From NCBI RefSeq assembly GCF_003315595.1, contig NZ_QNQU01000026.1:1-64000 (forward strand): DNA of 64,000 nt. The letters are read 5' to 3'. Below, piece after piece: positions 17,737 through 27,915 of this stretch; position 1 is the first letter of the stretch, and each line of letters begins with the position of its first letter. The stretch is from Pedobacter miscanthi (GTDB lineage Bacteria > Bacteroidota > Bacteroidia > Sphingobacteriales > Sphingobacteriaceae). The translations under genes were made by a program, and so were the position numbers. The notes below the pieces were generated by a model, which saw nothing but the letters and a program-made list of their open reading frames with translations, had not been told where the DNA came from and ran no database searches.

Positions 17737-20700
17737 TTAAAACTCAATATTTAAACCCAGTGTAAATTGCCGCGGAGAAGGATAACCTCCTGAATCGTCT
17801 CTACCTAAACTGGTTACATTTTCGGGATTAGGGCCCGAGTAACGTGTAATAAAACCAAGGTTAGAGGCAGTGGCATTTATACTTACCCTGTTCATACCAA
17901 ACCTGCTGGTAAACCTTTTATCAAAAATGTAATACACTTTAACAGAGTTTAACTTAAAGTAAGAGCCATCTTCCTGAAAGGCTGTTTGGTTTAACCTGAA
18001 GGGATCGATAATCCTTGAACGCACGAAATCCAGAGGATTGCCATAGGTAGCCACATCACCAGGGCTACTCCAGTAGTTCAGCTGATCGAGCGGCACCAGA
18101 CTGCCCGAACCATTAGGAAAATAATAATTACGCAACTGATTGGCCAATGGGTTATTGATGATATCGCGGATCAGGGTAAATGAGGTATTTACTTCTAAAC
18201 TCCAGTTTTTCCATTGCAGGTAAGAGGTTATACCACCGGTTACCTGTGGCTGAGAGTTACCTGCTATAACCCTGTCGTTGCCATCCAAAACGTAATTTCC
18301 GTCCAGATCTGTAAAAACCGGATCACCCGCTTTGAAATAATTTAATCGTCCGTTGCCCCCTACGCGGTATGGTAAACCAGTATTAGGGTCAACCGGAACC
18401 TGGGCATTGGTAGAGTAAACACCTTTTGTATTGAACAGGTAGTTAGACAGCGAATTGGTACCTAAACGGTAATAAATATCCTGGCCTAATTCCTTATCAT
18501 AATAAATCATATCGCGTAAACCATCAGGCAACTGTGCCAAAACCTCCCTGTTAATGGCCAGGTTGGCAGATATGGTCCATTTAAACGGACTGGTTGGACT
18601 TAAGGGGCGGGCAGTTGTTTGAAACTCCCAGCCATAGTTTACGTTACTGATTTCGTTAGAGGCAATGCTGCTGAATGAATTGGAACTTGAAATATCCTTG
18701 TACCTGAAAATATTATCGTTCTGTTTATAATAAGTATCAAAAACAAATGAAAAACGGTTATTGAACAAGCTAAAATCAACACCCGCATTATAGGTTGTTG
18801 CTTTGGTAGGCTGTAGATCGAGATTTGGAAGTCTGCCAAGATCCAATATTACCGAGTTGGCATTGTTGTAACGGGCACCTCCAACATACTTACCGTAGGC
18901 ATCAAAAATCCCACCAACTGGCTGTATATTAGAACCATAACTTAAACGGATATCGGCATAATCGATCCATTTAATATTATCCATGAATTTTTCCTTATTA
19001 AAGTTCCATTTCAGGGCGATTGACGGATTGGCAATATAACGTGCGTTAGCTCCATTGGCCGAGTTGGCATCCAGACGGTAATTTAAGTCTAAAACATACT
19101 TTTGTTTGTAGTTATAAGAAAATGCACCGGCAAAAGCTACGCTTCTGGCATCATTATAATCAATAGTTCCACCCAAAGAGGTAAGATAATCGGTCATATT
19201 GGTTAAAGGGCCTCTTAACTGATCGTTTACACCCCTTTCGTTCAAAATGGCATCGGCTTTAAAAAAGCTCGAATTAATTTCGGTAAAGGCAAATAAGTTA
19301 AAAGTGTGCGAATCTTCTCCCGAAGCATCTTTCAGGCCATATACATAAGAAAACTGGTTACGGTTATACAACTTGGTTGCCCTATCGTTATAGGTATAGT
19401 ACTGCGATTGGTTACCATTTAAGGCAGCCGGCGAAAAATTGTCTTTTGTAGCCGAACTATTCGTATAATTTAAAAATGTGGCAATCCTGAAATTCTTAAA
19501 AACCTCGTATTCCGCATTAATGGTTGCAAAAGTTTGTAAAGATTTATTATCGTTATCTGTTTGCAGCTGTGCCAGCAAACCACTTTGCGATGAATAGAGC
19601 GAAGGTGATGGCAGCAAGGTAGAAGCCGAACCTGTAGAGGCAAGCCCGCTGTTTAACAAACCATTTCCACTACCCGTTTGCTGTTTTTGAATGGAGTTTT
19701 GCAACTGCCCAACCAATTTGAACTTGGGCGTAGGGTTGTACTGCATGTTCATATTGAGGTTGTACCTCGAATAACCGGTATTCTGTTGTATACCTGTTTC
19801 ATCATAGGCCCCCAAACCTACTTTATAGTTGAAGGCAACATCACCACCCGAAACATTTACGTTGTGGGTTTGGTTAAATGTACTGCGATAAAAGTAGGAT
19901 TGCCAATCGGTTGAATTGTTATAGTAAGCATTTAAACTATCAGCCAGTACGGGCGATGAGTTGATCAGATCCACGGCGTGGTTGTAAGTAGTATCGTTCT
20001 GCAGAATCTGCCAGATACGCAATTGTCTTTCGCCCTTACCACCGATAACGGTACGCAACTGGGGCACCATCGAAAAGAATGCGGCTCCGCTATAGCGCAC
20101 TACCGGCACCTTTGAATTACCACGTTTGGTGGTCACTAAAATTACCCCATAAGCACCTCTTGATCCGTACAACGCCGTAGCTGCAGCATCTTTTAATGTG
20201 GTAATATCTTCAATATCCTCGGGTGGAATCTGTGAGATGGGCGATACACCCGGACCAGCCTGCTGAAAACCGTAAGAATAATTGGTATTATCATCAACCG
20301 GAACCCCATCAATTACAAACAACGGAGAAGTTGGGGTTAAGAAACTCGAACTTCCTGAACCCGATACATTGATGTTAGAAATACCACGCAGGGTGATAGA
20401 TCCCCTGAAACCCGGAGCACCGGTATTGTTCTGGATGTTAAGCCCGGCAACTTTACCCTGTAATAACGACATCACATCACTGGCGGGTTGCCCCTGGATA
20501 TCTTTACCCGAAATGGTTACGGTAGAACCGGTAGACAGTGTGCGGGTTTTGGTTTGATAGCCGGCACTAACGGTTACCTCTTTAAGGGTTGTGTTATCGC
20601 CCTGTAGGGTTACATTGATAGTGGTACGGCCGTTTACTTTTACGGTTTGGGTTACATAACTTAAATATTTAAAGGTAATTTCGGCATTTGATGCTACCGT

Positions 20701-20931
20701 TACCCTAAAGCGCCCATCTCCATCGGTTTGGCCCATTACCCTGCCACCGCTTAAAATGCTTACGCCGGGCATGGTTTCCTTCTTTTTCGATTCGCCATCG
20801 TAAACCGTACCTGTAACCGCAATTTGCTGTTGTGCCAGGGCAAGATTGTGCAAACCAAAAATCAATAAGATTACTATGCTGTAAAAATACTTCATTGGAA
20901 ATATGTTTTGTTTTGATTTAGTTAGTTTCAT
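17737..20931 (-). CDS. SusC/RagA TonB-linked outer-membrane transporter, second copy
   Basis: A 1064-residue importer. After a signal peptide (cleavage near LALAQ) come a carboxypeptidase-D-like regulatory domain (~35-110, GVSILSGGRVMGQTDGDGRFRV), a TonB plug (SDVMSLLQGKVAGLNIQ, then LFVIDGVPVDDN and ITTLKDAAATALYGSRGAYGVILVTTKRG) and a 22-strand barrel ending QFTLGLNIEF. The first ATG (20931) overlaps the TGA of the preceding gene (ATGA), consistent with translational coupling; an ATG at 20895 directly before MKYFYSIVILLIFG is an equally good start. It would import the bound glycan or glycopeptide using the proton-motive force via TonB-ExbBD. Confidence 0.95.
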   Translation of the reverse strand: MKLTKSKQNIFPMKYFYSIVILLIFGLHNLALAQQQIAVTGTVYDGESKKKETMPGVSILSGGRVMGQTDGDGRFRVTVASNAEITFKYLSYVTQTVKVNGRTTINVTLQGDNTTLKEVTVSAGYQTKTRTLSTGSTVTISGKDIQGQPASDVMSLLQGKVAGLNIQNNTGAPGFRGSITLRGISNINVSGSGSSSFLTPTSPLFVIDGVPVDDNTNYSYGFQQAGPGVSPISQIPPEDIEDITTLKDAAATALYGSRGAYGVILVTTKRGNSKVPVVRYSGAAFFSMVPQLRTVIGGKGERQLRIWQILQNDTTYNHAVDLINSSPVLADSLNAYYNNSTDWQSYFYRSTFNQTHNVNVSGGDVAFNYKVGLGAYDETGIQQNTGYSRYNLNMNMQYNPTPKFKLVGQLQNSIQKQQTGSGNGLLNSGLASTGSASTLLPSPSLYSSQSGLLAQLQTDNDNKSLQTFATINAEYEVFKNFRIATFLNYTNSSATKDNFSPAALNGNQSQYYTYNDRATKLYNRNQFSYVYGLKDASGEDSHTFNLFAFTEINSSFFKADAILNERGVNDQLRGPLTNMTDYLTSLGGTIDYNDARSVAFAGAFSYNYKQKYVLDLNYRLDANSANGANARYIANPSIALKWNFNKEKFMDNIKWIDYADIRLSYGSNIQPVGGIFDAYGKYVGGARYNNANSVILDLGRLPNLDLQPTKATTYNAGVDFSLFNNRFSFVFDTYYKQNDNIFRYKDISSSNSFSSIASNEISNVNYGWEFQTTARPLSPTSPFKWTISANLAINREVLAQLPDGLRDMIYYDKELGQDIYYRLGTNSLSNYLFNTKGVYSTNAQVPVDPNTGLPYRVGGNGRLNYFKAGDPVFTDLDGNYVLDGNDRVIAGNSQPQVTGGITSYLQWKNWSLEVNTSFTLIRDIINNPLANQLRNYYFPNGSGSLVPLDQLNYWSSPGDVATYGNPLDFVRSRIIDPFRLNQTAFQEDGSYFKLNSVKVYYIFDKRFTSRFGMNRVSINATASNLGFITRYSGPNPENVTSLGRDDSGGYPSPRQFTLGLNIEF

Positions 20932-21977
20932 CAGTCGTTGTCGAATTTTGGTCTGTCGTTCTTAAACTGGAAGATGATTTCCCAATCCCCCTCCTCGTAG
21001 ATCTTAAAATTTAACGCCAGATAACAGTGAAGTAAAGCGGCACCGAAGGCCTGCCTGTCGAACCTGAACACTACCCTTGCCGCACCACCATCAGTAGTGG
21101 TATATTTTGTAGGATATGCAGTTAGCGGAACAGGATAAGCTACATCGAATTTTACCTTTGTAGCATCTTTTATCATATTAAAACCGTGTACCAGGTTACC
21201 CCAATCGGTTAAGGCAAACTTATTCGGATCAATAGGCTGGGCCAGTGTATCCACAAATTTGAAACTGATGCTATGCCCCGAATAACCCGGCAATCCTTTT
21301 GGCAGTTTATTGAATACTACCCTTACATCGCTGGATGACAAAAATTGATTGGTACGCACACCAGTAATAAATAACCCGGAAGGACTGATAGAGGTAGCTG
21401 TTCCCTGTCCGGTTACCGGATCAAGCGGCGATGGCTCGTAAGGGCGCTCGCGCAGGGGTGTAAGGCGCATATTCTGAAAATATTTTCTTCCACCGGTATT
21501 CGACATTTCCACATCAAAAACATAACCCGAATCGGGCTGGGCCTTAATCATGTTGGAATTTGCCTCTGCCCACATCAAAAACTCGCCTGAATGCGGACGT
21601 ACTTCAAACAACGGGTGGTTTTCTATTACGCGTTTTGCTTCAATTTCGGCCAGCGATTTCTCGGTCCCGTCGTAAGCTGTTTTCCATACCTTAACCGGAT
21701 ACAATTTGGTGAGTTCGGGGGCAGGCTCGCCACCAAATGTGCGCATGTTTACAATTTTAAAATCAAGCGGTCTGCTCGAGTTGCCATAGGTAAAATTATT
21801 GGTAAACAAGGTGTTTCTGCCCAAAGTAGGCTGATATATAAACTGTGTATACTGGCTATCGTTAGCGATAGATAACCTGTTATCGGGCAAATTTTTCTTA
21901 CACGAAATCAGTATGAGCATCATGGCCGATAGCATTACAGCTACACTGAGAAAGTATTTTTTAGTTTTCATCTTCAT
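20931..21977 (-). CDS. DUF5007-like lipoprotein
   Basis: A 348-residue lipoprotein (lipobox LILISC-KKNLPDNRLS). I recognise it as likely DUF5007, a family found in Bacteroidetes loci beside FAS1 and DUF5008 proteins; this is from memory, not a search. The body is beta-rich (LFEVRPHSGEFLMWAEANSN, SGLFITGVRTNQFLSSSDVRVVFNKLPKG) and has no catalytic motif I can name. It sits between FAS1 (four bases upstream) and the second SusC (four-base overlap), so it is expressed in a fixed ratio with both. A surface glycan-binding role, analogous to SusE/SusF, is the simplest inference. Confidence 0.65.
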   Translation of the reverse strand: MKMKTKKYFLSVAVMLSAMMLILISCKKNLPDNRLSIANDSQYTQFIYQPTLGRNTLFTNNFTYGNSSRPLDFKIVNMRTFGGEPAPELTKLYPVKVWKTAYDGTEKSLAEIEAKRVIENHPLFEVRPHSGEFLMWAEANSNMIKAQPDSGYVFDVEMSNTGGRKYFQNMRLTPLRERPYEPSPLDPVTGQGTATSISPSGLFITGVRTNQFLSSSDVRVVFNKLPKGLPGYSGHSISFKFVDTLAQPIDPNKFALTDWGNLVHGFNMIKDATKVKFDVAYPVPLTAYPTKYTTTDGGAARVVFRFDRQAFGAALLHCYLALNFKIYEEGDWEIIFQFKNDRPKFDND

Positions 21978-21981
21978 AAGG

Positions 21982-22656
21982 CTATTGGTCTAATCTGTAT
22001 GTAAATTCATCAAACCCGAAATTGTGCAGTGGAGTTAAAATGTTAATGGTGGCGTTGTTGGTTTTGATATTAACTGCATTGGTATTTGTGGTTACCCAGT
22101 TAAGCTGTATGGTTGAACCGTACATATCGCTGTACTCGAGGGTGGTAGCCCCGCCGCCTACAAAGCCTGATGCATTTGATTTTACAGCTTTAATATGCAT
22201 AGGATAATTAAAACCTATGGTGTTTAGCGTAATACCATCAACGTTATCGGCATAATCATAGGTGGTTTTGTTTCCCCTGATGATGTATTTGGTGAGCATG
22301 TACAATAATTCGTCGGGATCTCCTGTTTTTAAATAAACCGGGGGTTTTCCTTCTGCTTTTCGGGTTTGGTTTAAATATTTAACCGATGCCACAAAATTTT
22401 CGTTTACTGGGGCGAACAGGGTAACCTGCTGGTTGGTTAGCGAATCTTTAAGGAAAGGGAAACGATCCAATACCAATAGCAGCGAATCGAAAGTGTTAGG
22501 TTTGGATTTTAAATAATCCATGGCCGATCCTTTAAAGGTTTGTACGGTATTGGTATAATCGTAGTAGGGCGAATCGCTTTTTTTGCAGGCACTTAAATAA
22601 ATACCCATTACGGCTGCCAGCAACAATAGGCTATGCTTAAATAATTTCTTTTTCAT
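21982..22656 (-). CDS. Fasciclin (FAS1) domain lipoprotein, first copy
   Basis: A 224-residue lipoprotein (GIYLSAC-KKSDSPYYDY). A FAS1 domain spans ~40-220: FKGSAMDYLKSKPNTFDSLLLVLDRFPFLKDSLTNQQVTLFAPVNENF, then LTKYIIRG and the closing ILTPLHNFGFDEF. It is shorter than, but collinear with, the FAS1 protein at 15426. It follows SusD by 14 bases and precedes the DUF5007-like gene by four. Likely role: protein-protein or glycan contacts within the SusCD surface complex. Confidence 0.87.
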   Translation of the reverse strand: MKKKLFKHSLLLLAAVMGIYLSACKKSDSPYYDYTNTVQTFKGSAMDYLKSKPNTFDSLLLVLDRFPFLKDSLTNQQVTLFAPVNENFVASVKYLNQTRKAEGKPPVYLKTGDPDELLYMLTKYIIRGNKTTYDYADNVDGITLNTIGFNYPMHIKAVKSNASGFVGGGATTLEYSDMYGSTIQLNWVTTNTNAVNIKTNNATINILTPLHNFGFDEFTYRLDQ

Positions 22657-22670
22657 GATCTTCTGATTGA

Positions 22671-24269
22671 TTATTGCCAGTATGGATTTTGCGTGATAAG
22701 CGAATTGGCATTGATTACATCCTGCGATATCGGCCAGTAAATGCCACCTGCGCTTTCAAACTGCCTGAATGTAAGCGGAGTACCATTTTTGCTGATAAAA
22801 GTCCCGCTGGCATTTTTAATCCTGTTGTAGCGCACAATATCATACCATCTCCAGCCCTCGCCCATCAGTTCCCTCCTGCGTTCCTCAAAAATGGCATCGA
22901 TTAGATTTTTACCCGAAGCAGGATCAAAAGTGCTTGTTCCCCTCAAATTTGAGGCTTTGTTTAAGGCTGTAATGGCCTCATCACGCTGCCCCAGTACGGC
23001 ACAGGCTTCGGCCCTTAACAGGGTAACCTCTTCTATGCGGCTAAAGAGCATCGTAGAACTGAATAGTGTGAAATCGCCGGAGGTTTGGGCAGTATAAATA
23101 ACTTTAATCTTATTAAATATGGGCTGCTCTGAAGTAAAATTGTAAAAGTAATTGGTGCGGTATAAACCACTAATTGGGTTAATGCTGAACCTTAAATCCT
23201 TCGGATCGGTAAATATTCTGAGAATACTGTCTTTCGGTACAAACATCTCCGGTTGTGCCTTAGGGATAAAAGGCTCGGCAAGGGTTAACTGTTCTATATG
23301 CCCGTTGGCGGTTGATAAGCCGTTACCCGCCTCAAAAGGGAAGCCTACCAGTACAGTTGCACGTTTAAAAGCAAAAGGGCTGTAATAATTTACATTTTCG
23401 GTTAGGGCATCCATATCGAGGTATACGATCCCGTTTGATCCGCTTCCGTTAGAACGGGTATAATTATCGAGTACAAATTTGCTGTACGTTGCTGCATCGA
23501 GGTAATTGCCCTGCCAGGCGGCTATGTGAGCCAAAATAATATAGGCAGATAAGCGGGTAAAAATATTCCCGTTCCAGCTGGCCCAGCCCGCTCCGTAATA
23601 AAGTCCGGGCAGAATAGGATCATCGCCACCATATTTAAACGGCACAACCTGCGCTGCAGCCAAAAGTTCGGTAGTGGCAAACTGTAAAACCTTGTCTTTG
23701 CCGGTTCTTGGTAATTTAACAAAATCGCCATCATGCGATGAGGTTAACAAAGGCACATCGCCCCAGATCCTTACCATGTAGAAATACGCAAAAGCCCTTA
23801 ATATCCTGGCCTGTGCCACATCTACATTGTTGTTGATCTGCGTATAACGCGAATCTAAAGGTATAATCTGTTTTGAGCGTTCAATAAATAAACTTGCTGC
23901 ATTAACCACAGCATAAAACCTGCGCCAATTGGTAATCCGGTTAATTACAGGATATTGTGCATTTAACTGTCCTGTAACGATAGACTTAAGGTCAGCCCTG
24001 TTGGTGATCTGAAAATCGCCCTGGCGTAAATCGCCCATTAACCAGTGGGTATTATCTGATACTGTGGCCGAGCGCATCAGACCGTATACCGAAAGCAGGT
24101 TTGCACGCGCATCTTCCAGTGTTTTCCAATTGCTTTCCTCTGTAGCCAACCTGGTTGATTGCACATCATCAATTTTCTTACAGGAGAAATTGCCAACGCC
24201 AACCATGGTTAATATTAAAGCAAGGGTAACCGATCTGCAGATACTAATTTTATAATTAGAATAATTCAT
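22671..24269 (-). CDS. RagB/SusD family glycan-binding lipoprotein, first copy
   Basis: A 532-residue lipoprotein (VGNFSC-KKIDDV). SusD features in order: STRLATEESNWKTLEDARANLLSVYGLMR, ILRAFAYFYMVRIWGDVPLLT (~155-175, the conserved aromatic helix), the central glycan-binding loops, LLRAEACAVLGQRDEAITALNKASNLRG and EERRRELMGEGWRWYDIVRYNRI. It is the partner of the SusC at 24288, which ends 18 bases upstream of its start. It diverges from the second SusD, so the two pairs probably bind different ligands or different parts of one ligand. Confidence 0.94.
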   Translation of the reverse strand: MNYSNYKISICRSVTLALILTMVGVGNFSCKKIDDVQSTRLATEESNWKTLEDARANLLSVYGLMRSATVSDNTHWLMGDLRQGDFQITNRADLKSIVTGQLNAQYPVINRITNWRRFYAVVNAASLFIERSKQIIPLDSRYTQINNNVDVAQARILRAFAYFYMVRIWGDVPLLTSSHDGDFVKLPRTGKDKVLQFATTELLAAAQVVPFKYGGDDPILPGLYYGAGWASWNGNIFTRLSAYIILAHIAAWQGNYLDAATYSKFVLDNYTRSNGSGSNGIVYLDMDALTENVNYYSPFAFKRATVLVGFPFEAGNGLSTANGHIEQLTLAEPFIPKAQPEMFVPKDSILRIFTDPKDLRFSINPISGLYRTNYFYNFTSEQPIFNKIKVIYTAQTSGDFTLFSSTMLFSRIEEVTLLRAEACAVLGQRDEAITALNKASNLRGTSTFDPASGKNLIDAIFEERRRELMGEGWRWYDIVRYNRIKNASGTFISKNGTPLTFRQFESAGGIYWPISQDVINANSLITQNPYWQ

Positions 24270-24287
24270 ATCAATTCTGGTAATATT

Positions 24288-27281
24288 TTATAAATCGAGT
24301 TTGAAACCCAGAACAAATGTTCGTGGGATGGTGATATTGGCGCCGTCGTAAATTCCGTTATAGTTGATCAGTTCGGGATCAACACCCGAAAAATCCGTTA
24401 GCGTAAATACATTCAGGGCGGTGGCATATAAATAAGCCCTTCTAAACTTTCCACCCGCTTTTTTAAAGAGACCTGTTTTGCTAAAATCGTATCCTACGGT
24501 TACCGATCTCAATTTGATATAAGAAGCACTTTCTAAAAAGAGATCCTGATCGGTACGGTAAGCATCAACCGGACTCCATGGATTGTATACCGGATAATTT
24601 TTTTCGCTATCGAACGATTGCCATGAAGAAACTTCTTTAACCGAGTTGATGTCGTTTCCGGCCTCGCGGTTTACAAAGCCGTAACGGGTGGCCTCGTATT
24701 GGTTAATTGCCTTTTGACCGGCGGCAAAAATAAAATTGAAGTTTAAATCGAAGTTTTTATAGGTTAAGGTATTGTTCCAGCCTCCGGTAAATTTCGGCAA
24801 CCTATCGCCTGTTAGTACCTTATCTTTACTATCAATCCGGTTATCATTGTTATAATCAACCCATTTCGGATCGCCTGCTTTTAAAGGAATGCCATTAAAG
24901 GTTCTGCCAGCAGGTACTTCGGCATCGCTATTATAAATCCCCTCATTGCTGTATAACCAGTAGCTGCCAACCGATTTCCCAACCTGAAGTTTGTTATCGT
25001 TTTGGTAAATCAGTTCGTTCAGTCCTTCTGGTAAAGCAGATAGTTTATTCTGGTTATAACTCAGGTTTAAACCCGTGTTCCAGCTTAATCCCTGTACTTT
25101 TTGCAAAACAGCTCCGTTAACCAGAAGCTCAATACCTTTATTGTTGATATCCATGCCCGATTTATACTGGGTAGAATAACCGGTTTCAACTGCTACCGGC
25201 AAACCGATTACGTTATTTTTATCTTCGCGGTTATAAACGGTTACTGCAGTATTAAGGCGGTTGTTTAAAAATGAAGCATCTAAGGTTACGCTGGTTCTGT
25301 CGGCAAAAGGCAGGCTGATGTTGTAACCAATAAAACCGCTATTGTATGGACGGTTGATACCCAGCAAACCACCGTAGCCGGGTATAGTAGGTTCTTCTTC
25401 CCATCCATTTTCCGACCGGTACTGTGGGCCCGCCGCAAAACGGTCATCCTGAAAAATCCTCAGCGTTCTGCCCCAGCCTGCACTTAAATGTAAAGCGTTA
25501 AGGGTTTTACTGTCTTTTAATAACTGTTCTTTTAAATTCCAGTTTGCATTAAATGCAGGTGTTGTTACCCAACGACTATCGGGCTGACCATTTGAAGTGC
25601 CATCCCTCCTGAGTAATGCACTAAATGTAAACAGGTCTTTATAGGCATATTTTGCAGAGCCGTAAAACGACATTAAGTTGTTGCGTTCTTTATCAATATA
25701 CCTGAATACGTAAAAGCCTCCACTGGCTAATACATTCAGATAATCAGGGTTTTCTGAGCCGCCTATTGTTTGCCTGCCATCAACAAAAGATAACTTAACA
25801 TAATCATTCGGTCCGTTATAAGCCCTTGCATAATTGTATTTATAGGTATCGCCCTGCAAGCTCTGCCCAACTTCAAAATCGACGGTATTGTTTTTATTGA
25901 TGTCGTATTTATAGCTAACTGTATTGTTTATGGCTACCCTTTGGCTATATCCGAAATAATTGGATACATAGCTGATGCCTGCCAATAAGGTTGATGGGAT
26001 AAAGTAATCCCTCACGCCTTCGTTATAATTAAACAAACCGGTGGTGGAGATCACAAATTTATTAACCTTGGCACTCAGCGTTAAATTTCCATTTAATACC
26101 GTTGAGCGATTATTATCTACATTTCTTTCGTTCTGGGTTAAATAACTTGAATACGAATCGGAATTTGGAGATAGCGGACTGCTTAAATCAGGAATATAGC
26201 GTGTTTCGGCAAAACGATCGCGTAAACTTCTGTTCCGGGTGCGGTCTAAACGGGCCGTATTAACTGTACTTGCCACGGTAAGCCATTTAAAGGGAGCCAT
26301 GTTGATGCCAAAAAACAGGTTATAGCGGTTAATTCCGGTGTTATCGGCATTTCCGGCATTTTTTGTACCCGAGCCAAAAAACCTGAAGTTCGCCCGTTCT
26401 GTACCACCTGTAATACCTAAATCGGCCGAAAAGGTTGGCGCATTCTGATAATATAGATCCGTCCAGTTAGAAGGCCCGAAGTAAGCCACATTGGTAGAAT
26501 CGCGTAAATAAGAAGCCGGACTGCCCGCAGGGTTATATTTCTGGTAAAACTGACTCCTGAAATTATTCTCATACACACCGTTAACGGTATTTACTTTTGG
26601 TGCAGTTACATACCCAAAGTAAGAGTTAAGACTGATATCCCTTAATCCTGCCTTTGCATTTTTGGTAGTAATATAAATAGCTCCATTGGCTGCGTTAGGG
26701 CCTAGTTTGGCCAATTCATAAGGATCTTTAATTACCGTAATGGATTGTATATTATTAATATCAACCTGTGATAATAAATTGGTTGCCGGACCAATCCTGT
26801 TATAATCGTATTTCTGCACATCAAAAGCGAAAGGATTATCGGCTACTAAAGGCACTCCGTTTAAATAAACTGCCGGCTGTAAAGCGTAAATGTCTTTTTT
26901 GTTAAAAAGCAGGCCCGATGTACCCTGTATAATCATACTTTGCTCGGTTCCGGGTTCTCCGTTTGGTTCCTGTACATAAACCCCTGCCAGGTTTCCTTTA
27001 ATAACCTGTTGCAGCGATAAATTTGGAACTGGTGCAACCGAACGGATGTTAACGGTATCTCGTGCTGCCTTAAATTTCTGCAACGCCCTGATCATTTGCC
27101 CTATCGTATCTGTTTTTACAGAATAAGTGGATGGATCTTTTTTAGATTTTGAGGTATCCTGCTGAAAGGCAAAATAATTTCTGTTGTTCCCCTTAATCAA
27201 TACCTCGCTGGCATGTAAAGATTGAAATCCAAAAACAGATAAAAACACGGCAAAACAAATGCTTGTGTAAATTTTAACCAT
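24288..27281 (-). CDS. SusC/RagA TonB-linked outer-membrane transporter lacking the CarboxypepD domain
   Basis: A 997-residue importer and first gene of the operon. It has a signal peptide (FQSLHAS) and then a ~60-residue linker rich in Lys, Ser and Asp instead of the usual carboxypeptidase-D-like regulatory domain. The plug starts at LSLQQVIKGNLAGVYVQEPNGEPGTEQSMIIQGTSG and continues with AVYLNGVPLVADNP and INNIQSITVIKDPYELAKLGPNAANGAIYITTKN. The barrel ends RTFVLGFKLDL. Two CAAACGTTTG sites lie in the long upstream region. No N-terminal STN or sensor domain was seen, so regulation by an anti-sigma factor contact is unlikely. Confidence 0.93.
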   Translation of the reverse strand: MVKIYTSICFAVFLSVFGFQSLHASEVLIKGNNRNYFAFQQDTSKSKKDPSTYSVKTDTIGQMIRALQKFKAARDTVNIRSVAPVPNLSLQQVIKGNLAGVYVQEPNGEPGTEQSMIIQGTSGLLFNKKDIYALQPAVYLNGVPLVADNPFAFDVQKYDYNRIGPATNLLSQVDINNIQSITVIKDPYELAKLGPNAANGAIYITTKNAKAGLRDISLNSYFGYVTAPKVNTVNGVYENNFRSQFYQKYNPAGSPASYLRDSTNVAYFGPSNWTDLYYQNAPTFSADLGITGGTERANFRFFGSGTKNAGNADNTGINRYNLFFGINMAPFKWLTVASTVNTARLDRTRNRSLRDRFAETRYIPDLSSPLSPNSDSYSSYLTQNERNVDNNRSTVLNGNLTLSAKVNKFVISTTGLFNYNEGVRDYFIPSTLLAGISYVSNYFGYSQRVAINNTVSYKYDINKNNTVDFEVGQSLQGDTYKYNYARAYNGPNDYVKLSFVDGRQTIGGSENPDYLNVLASGGFYVFRYIDKERNNLMSFYGSAKYAYKDLFTFSALLRRDGTSNGQPDSRWVTTPAFNANWNLKEQLLKDSKTLNALHLSAGWGRTLRIFQDDRFAAGPQYRSENGWEEEPTIPGYGGLLGINRPYNSGFIGYNISLPFADRTSVTLDASFLNNRLNTAVTVYNREDKNNVIGLPVAVETGYSTQYKSGMDINNKGIELLVNGAVLQKVQGLSWNTGLNLSYNQNKLSALPEGLNELIYQNDNKLQVGKSVGSYWLYSNEGIYNSDAEVPAGRTFNGIPLKAGDPKWVDYNNDNRIDSKDKVLTGDRLPKFTGGWNNTLTYKNFDLNFNFIFAAGQKAINQYEATRYGFVNREAGNDINSVKEVSSWQSFDSEKNYPVYNPWSPVDAYRTDQDLFLESASYIKLRSVTVGYDFSKTGLFKKAGGKFRRAYLYATALNVFTLTDFSGVDPELINYNGIYDGANITIPRTFVLGFKLDL

Positions 27282-27651
27282 TTGATTAGTTTTTATTAAA
27301 TTTTAGTGTTAAAGATTAGCGCTGTTGTTAAAGCGTAATTGAGAATTTACTTTGTTTGGAGATTTTGGGCATAGCAATGCCAGGCGACAAAAAGTAAAAT
27401 TTTTGAACATACGGTTAAGATTTGGATGATTAGTTATTATTTATAGCCCAGATATACTGTACCATAAATGGTTTAGTTATTGTTTGTTTGTTATACCTTG
27501 GTTAGAGGTTTTATTTTATTTATTATTTATAGTGCTCTTGGCGGTTAAACAAGATTTTTTGCTCGTAATACTAAAATAAAAATATCGGCTCGTTATGATT
27601 TGTTAATGCAAGATATAGATTAAGAAAGCTTGATTTTTATTTTTTTCAACG

Positions 27652-27661
27652 CAAACGTTTG
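27652..27661. promoter_or_regulatory. CAAACGTTTG palindrome, probable LacI-family operator
   Basis: The core is extended to a 12-base perfect palindrome, GCAAACGTTTGC. It lies 371 bases before the SusC start and matches the site before GH2 (7914). The distance implies a long leader or action at a distance together with the site at 27916. Confidence 0.6.
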
Positions 27662-27915
27662 CTTAAAAAATCGCGTTAATCACTTAATTATAGGCACATA
27701 AGTGATTTTAAAATAACCGCAGGATGGATATTTAGAAGTTTTTAAAAAATGAAGTTCAGATATTGTACCTCTCACTTAAAAAAACATTGAAATGACAATT
27801 ATCCTGATTACAAAAATTAACCCACTGTAATCGGATTTTGATAAGATATAGATTTTTAAATACAGCTAAGCATTGTGTAAAATGACATCAAATACAGGGG
27901 GACACAAACAAAGCG

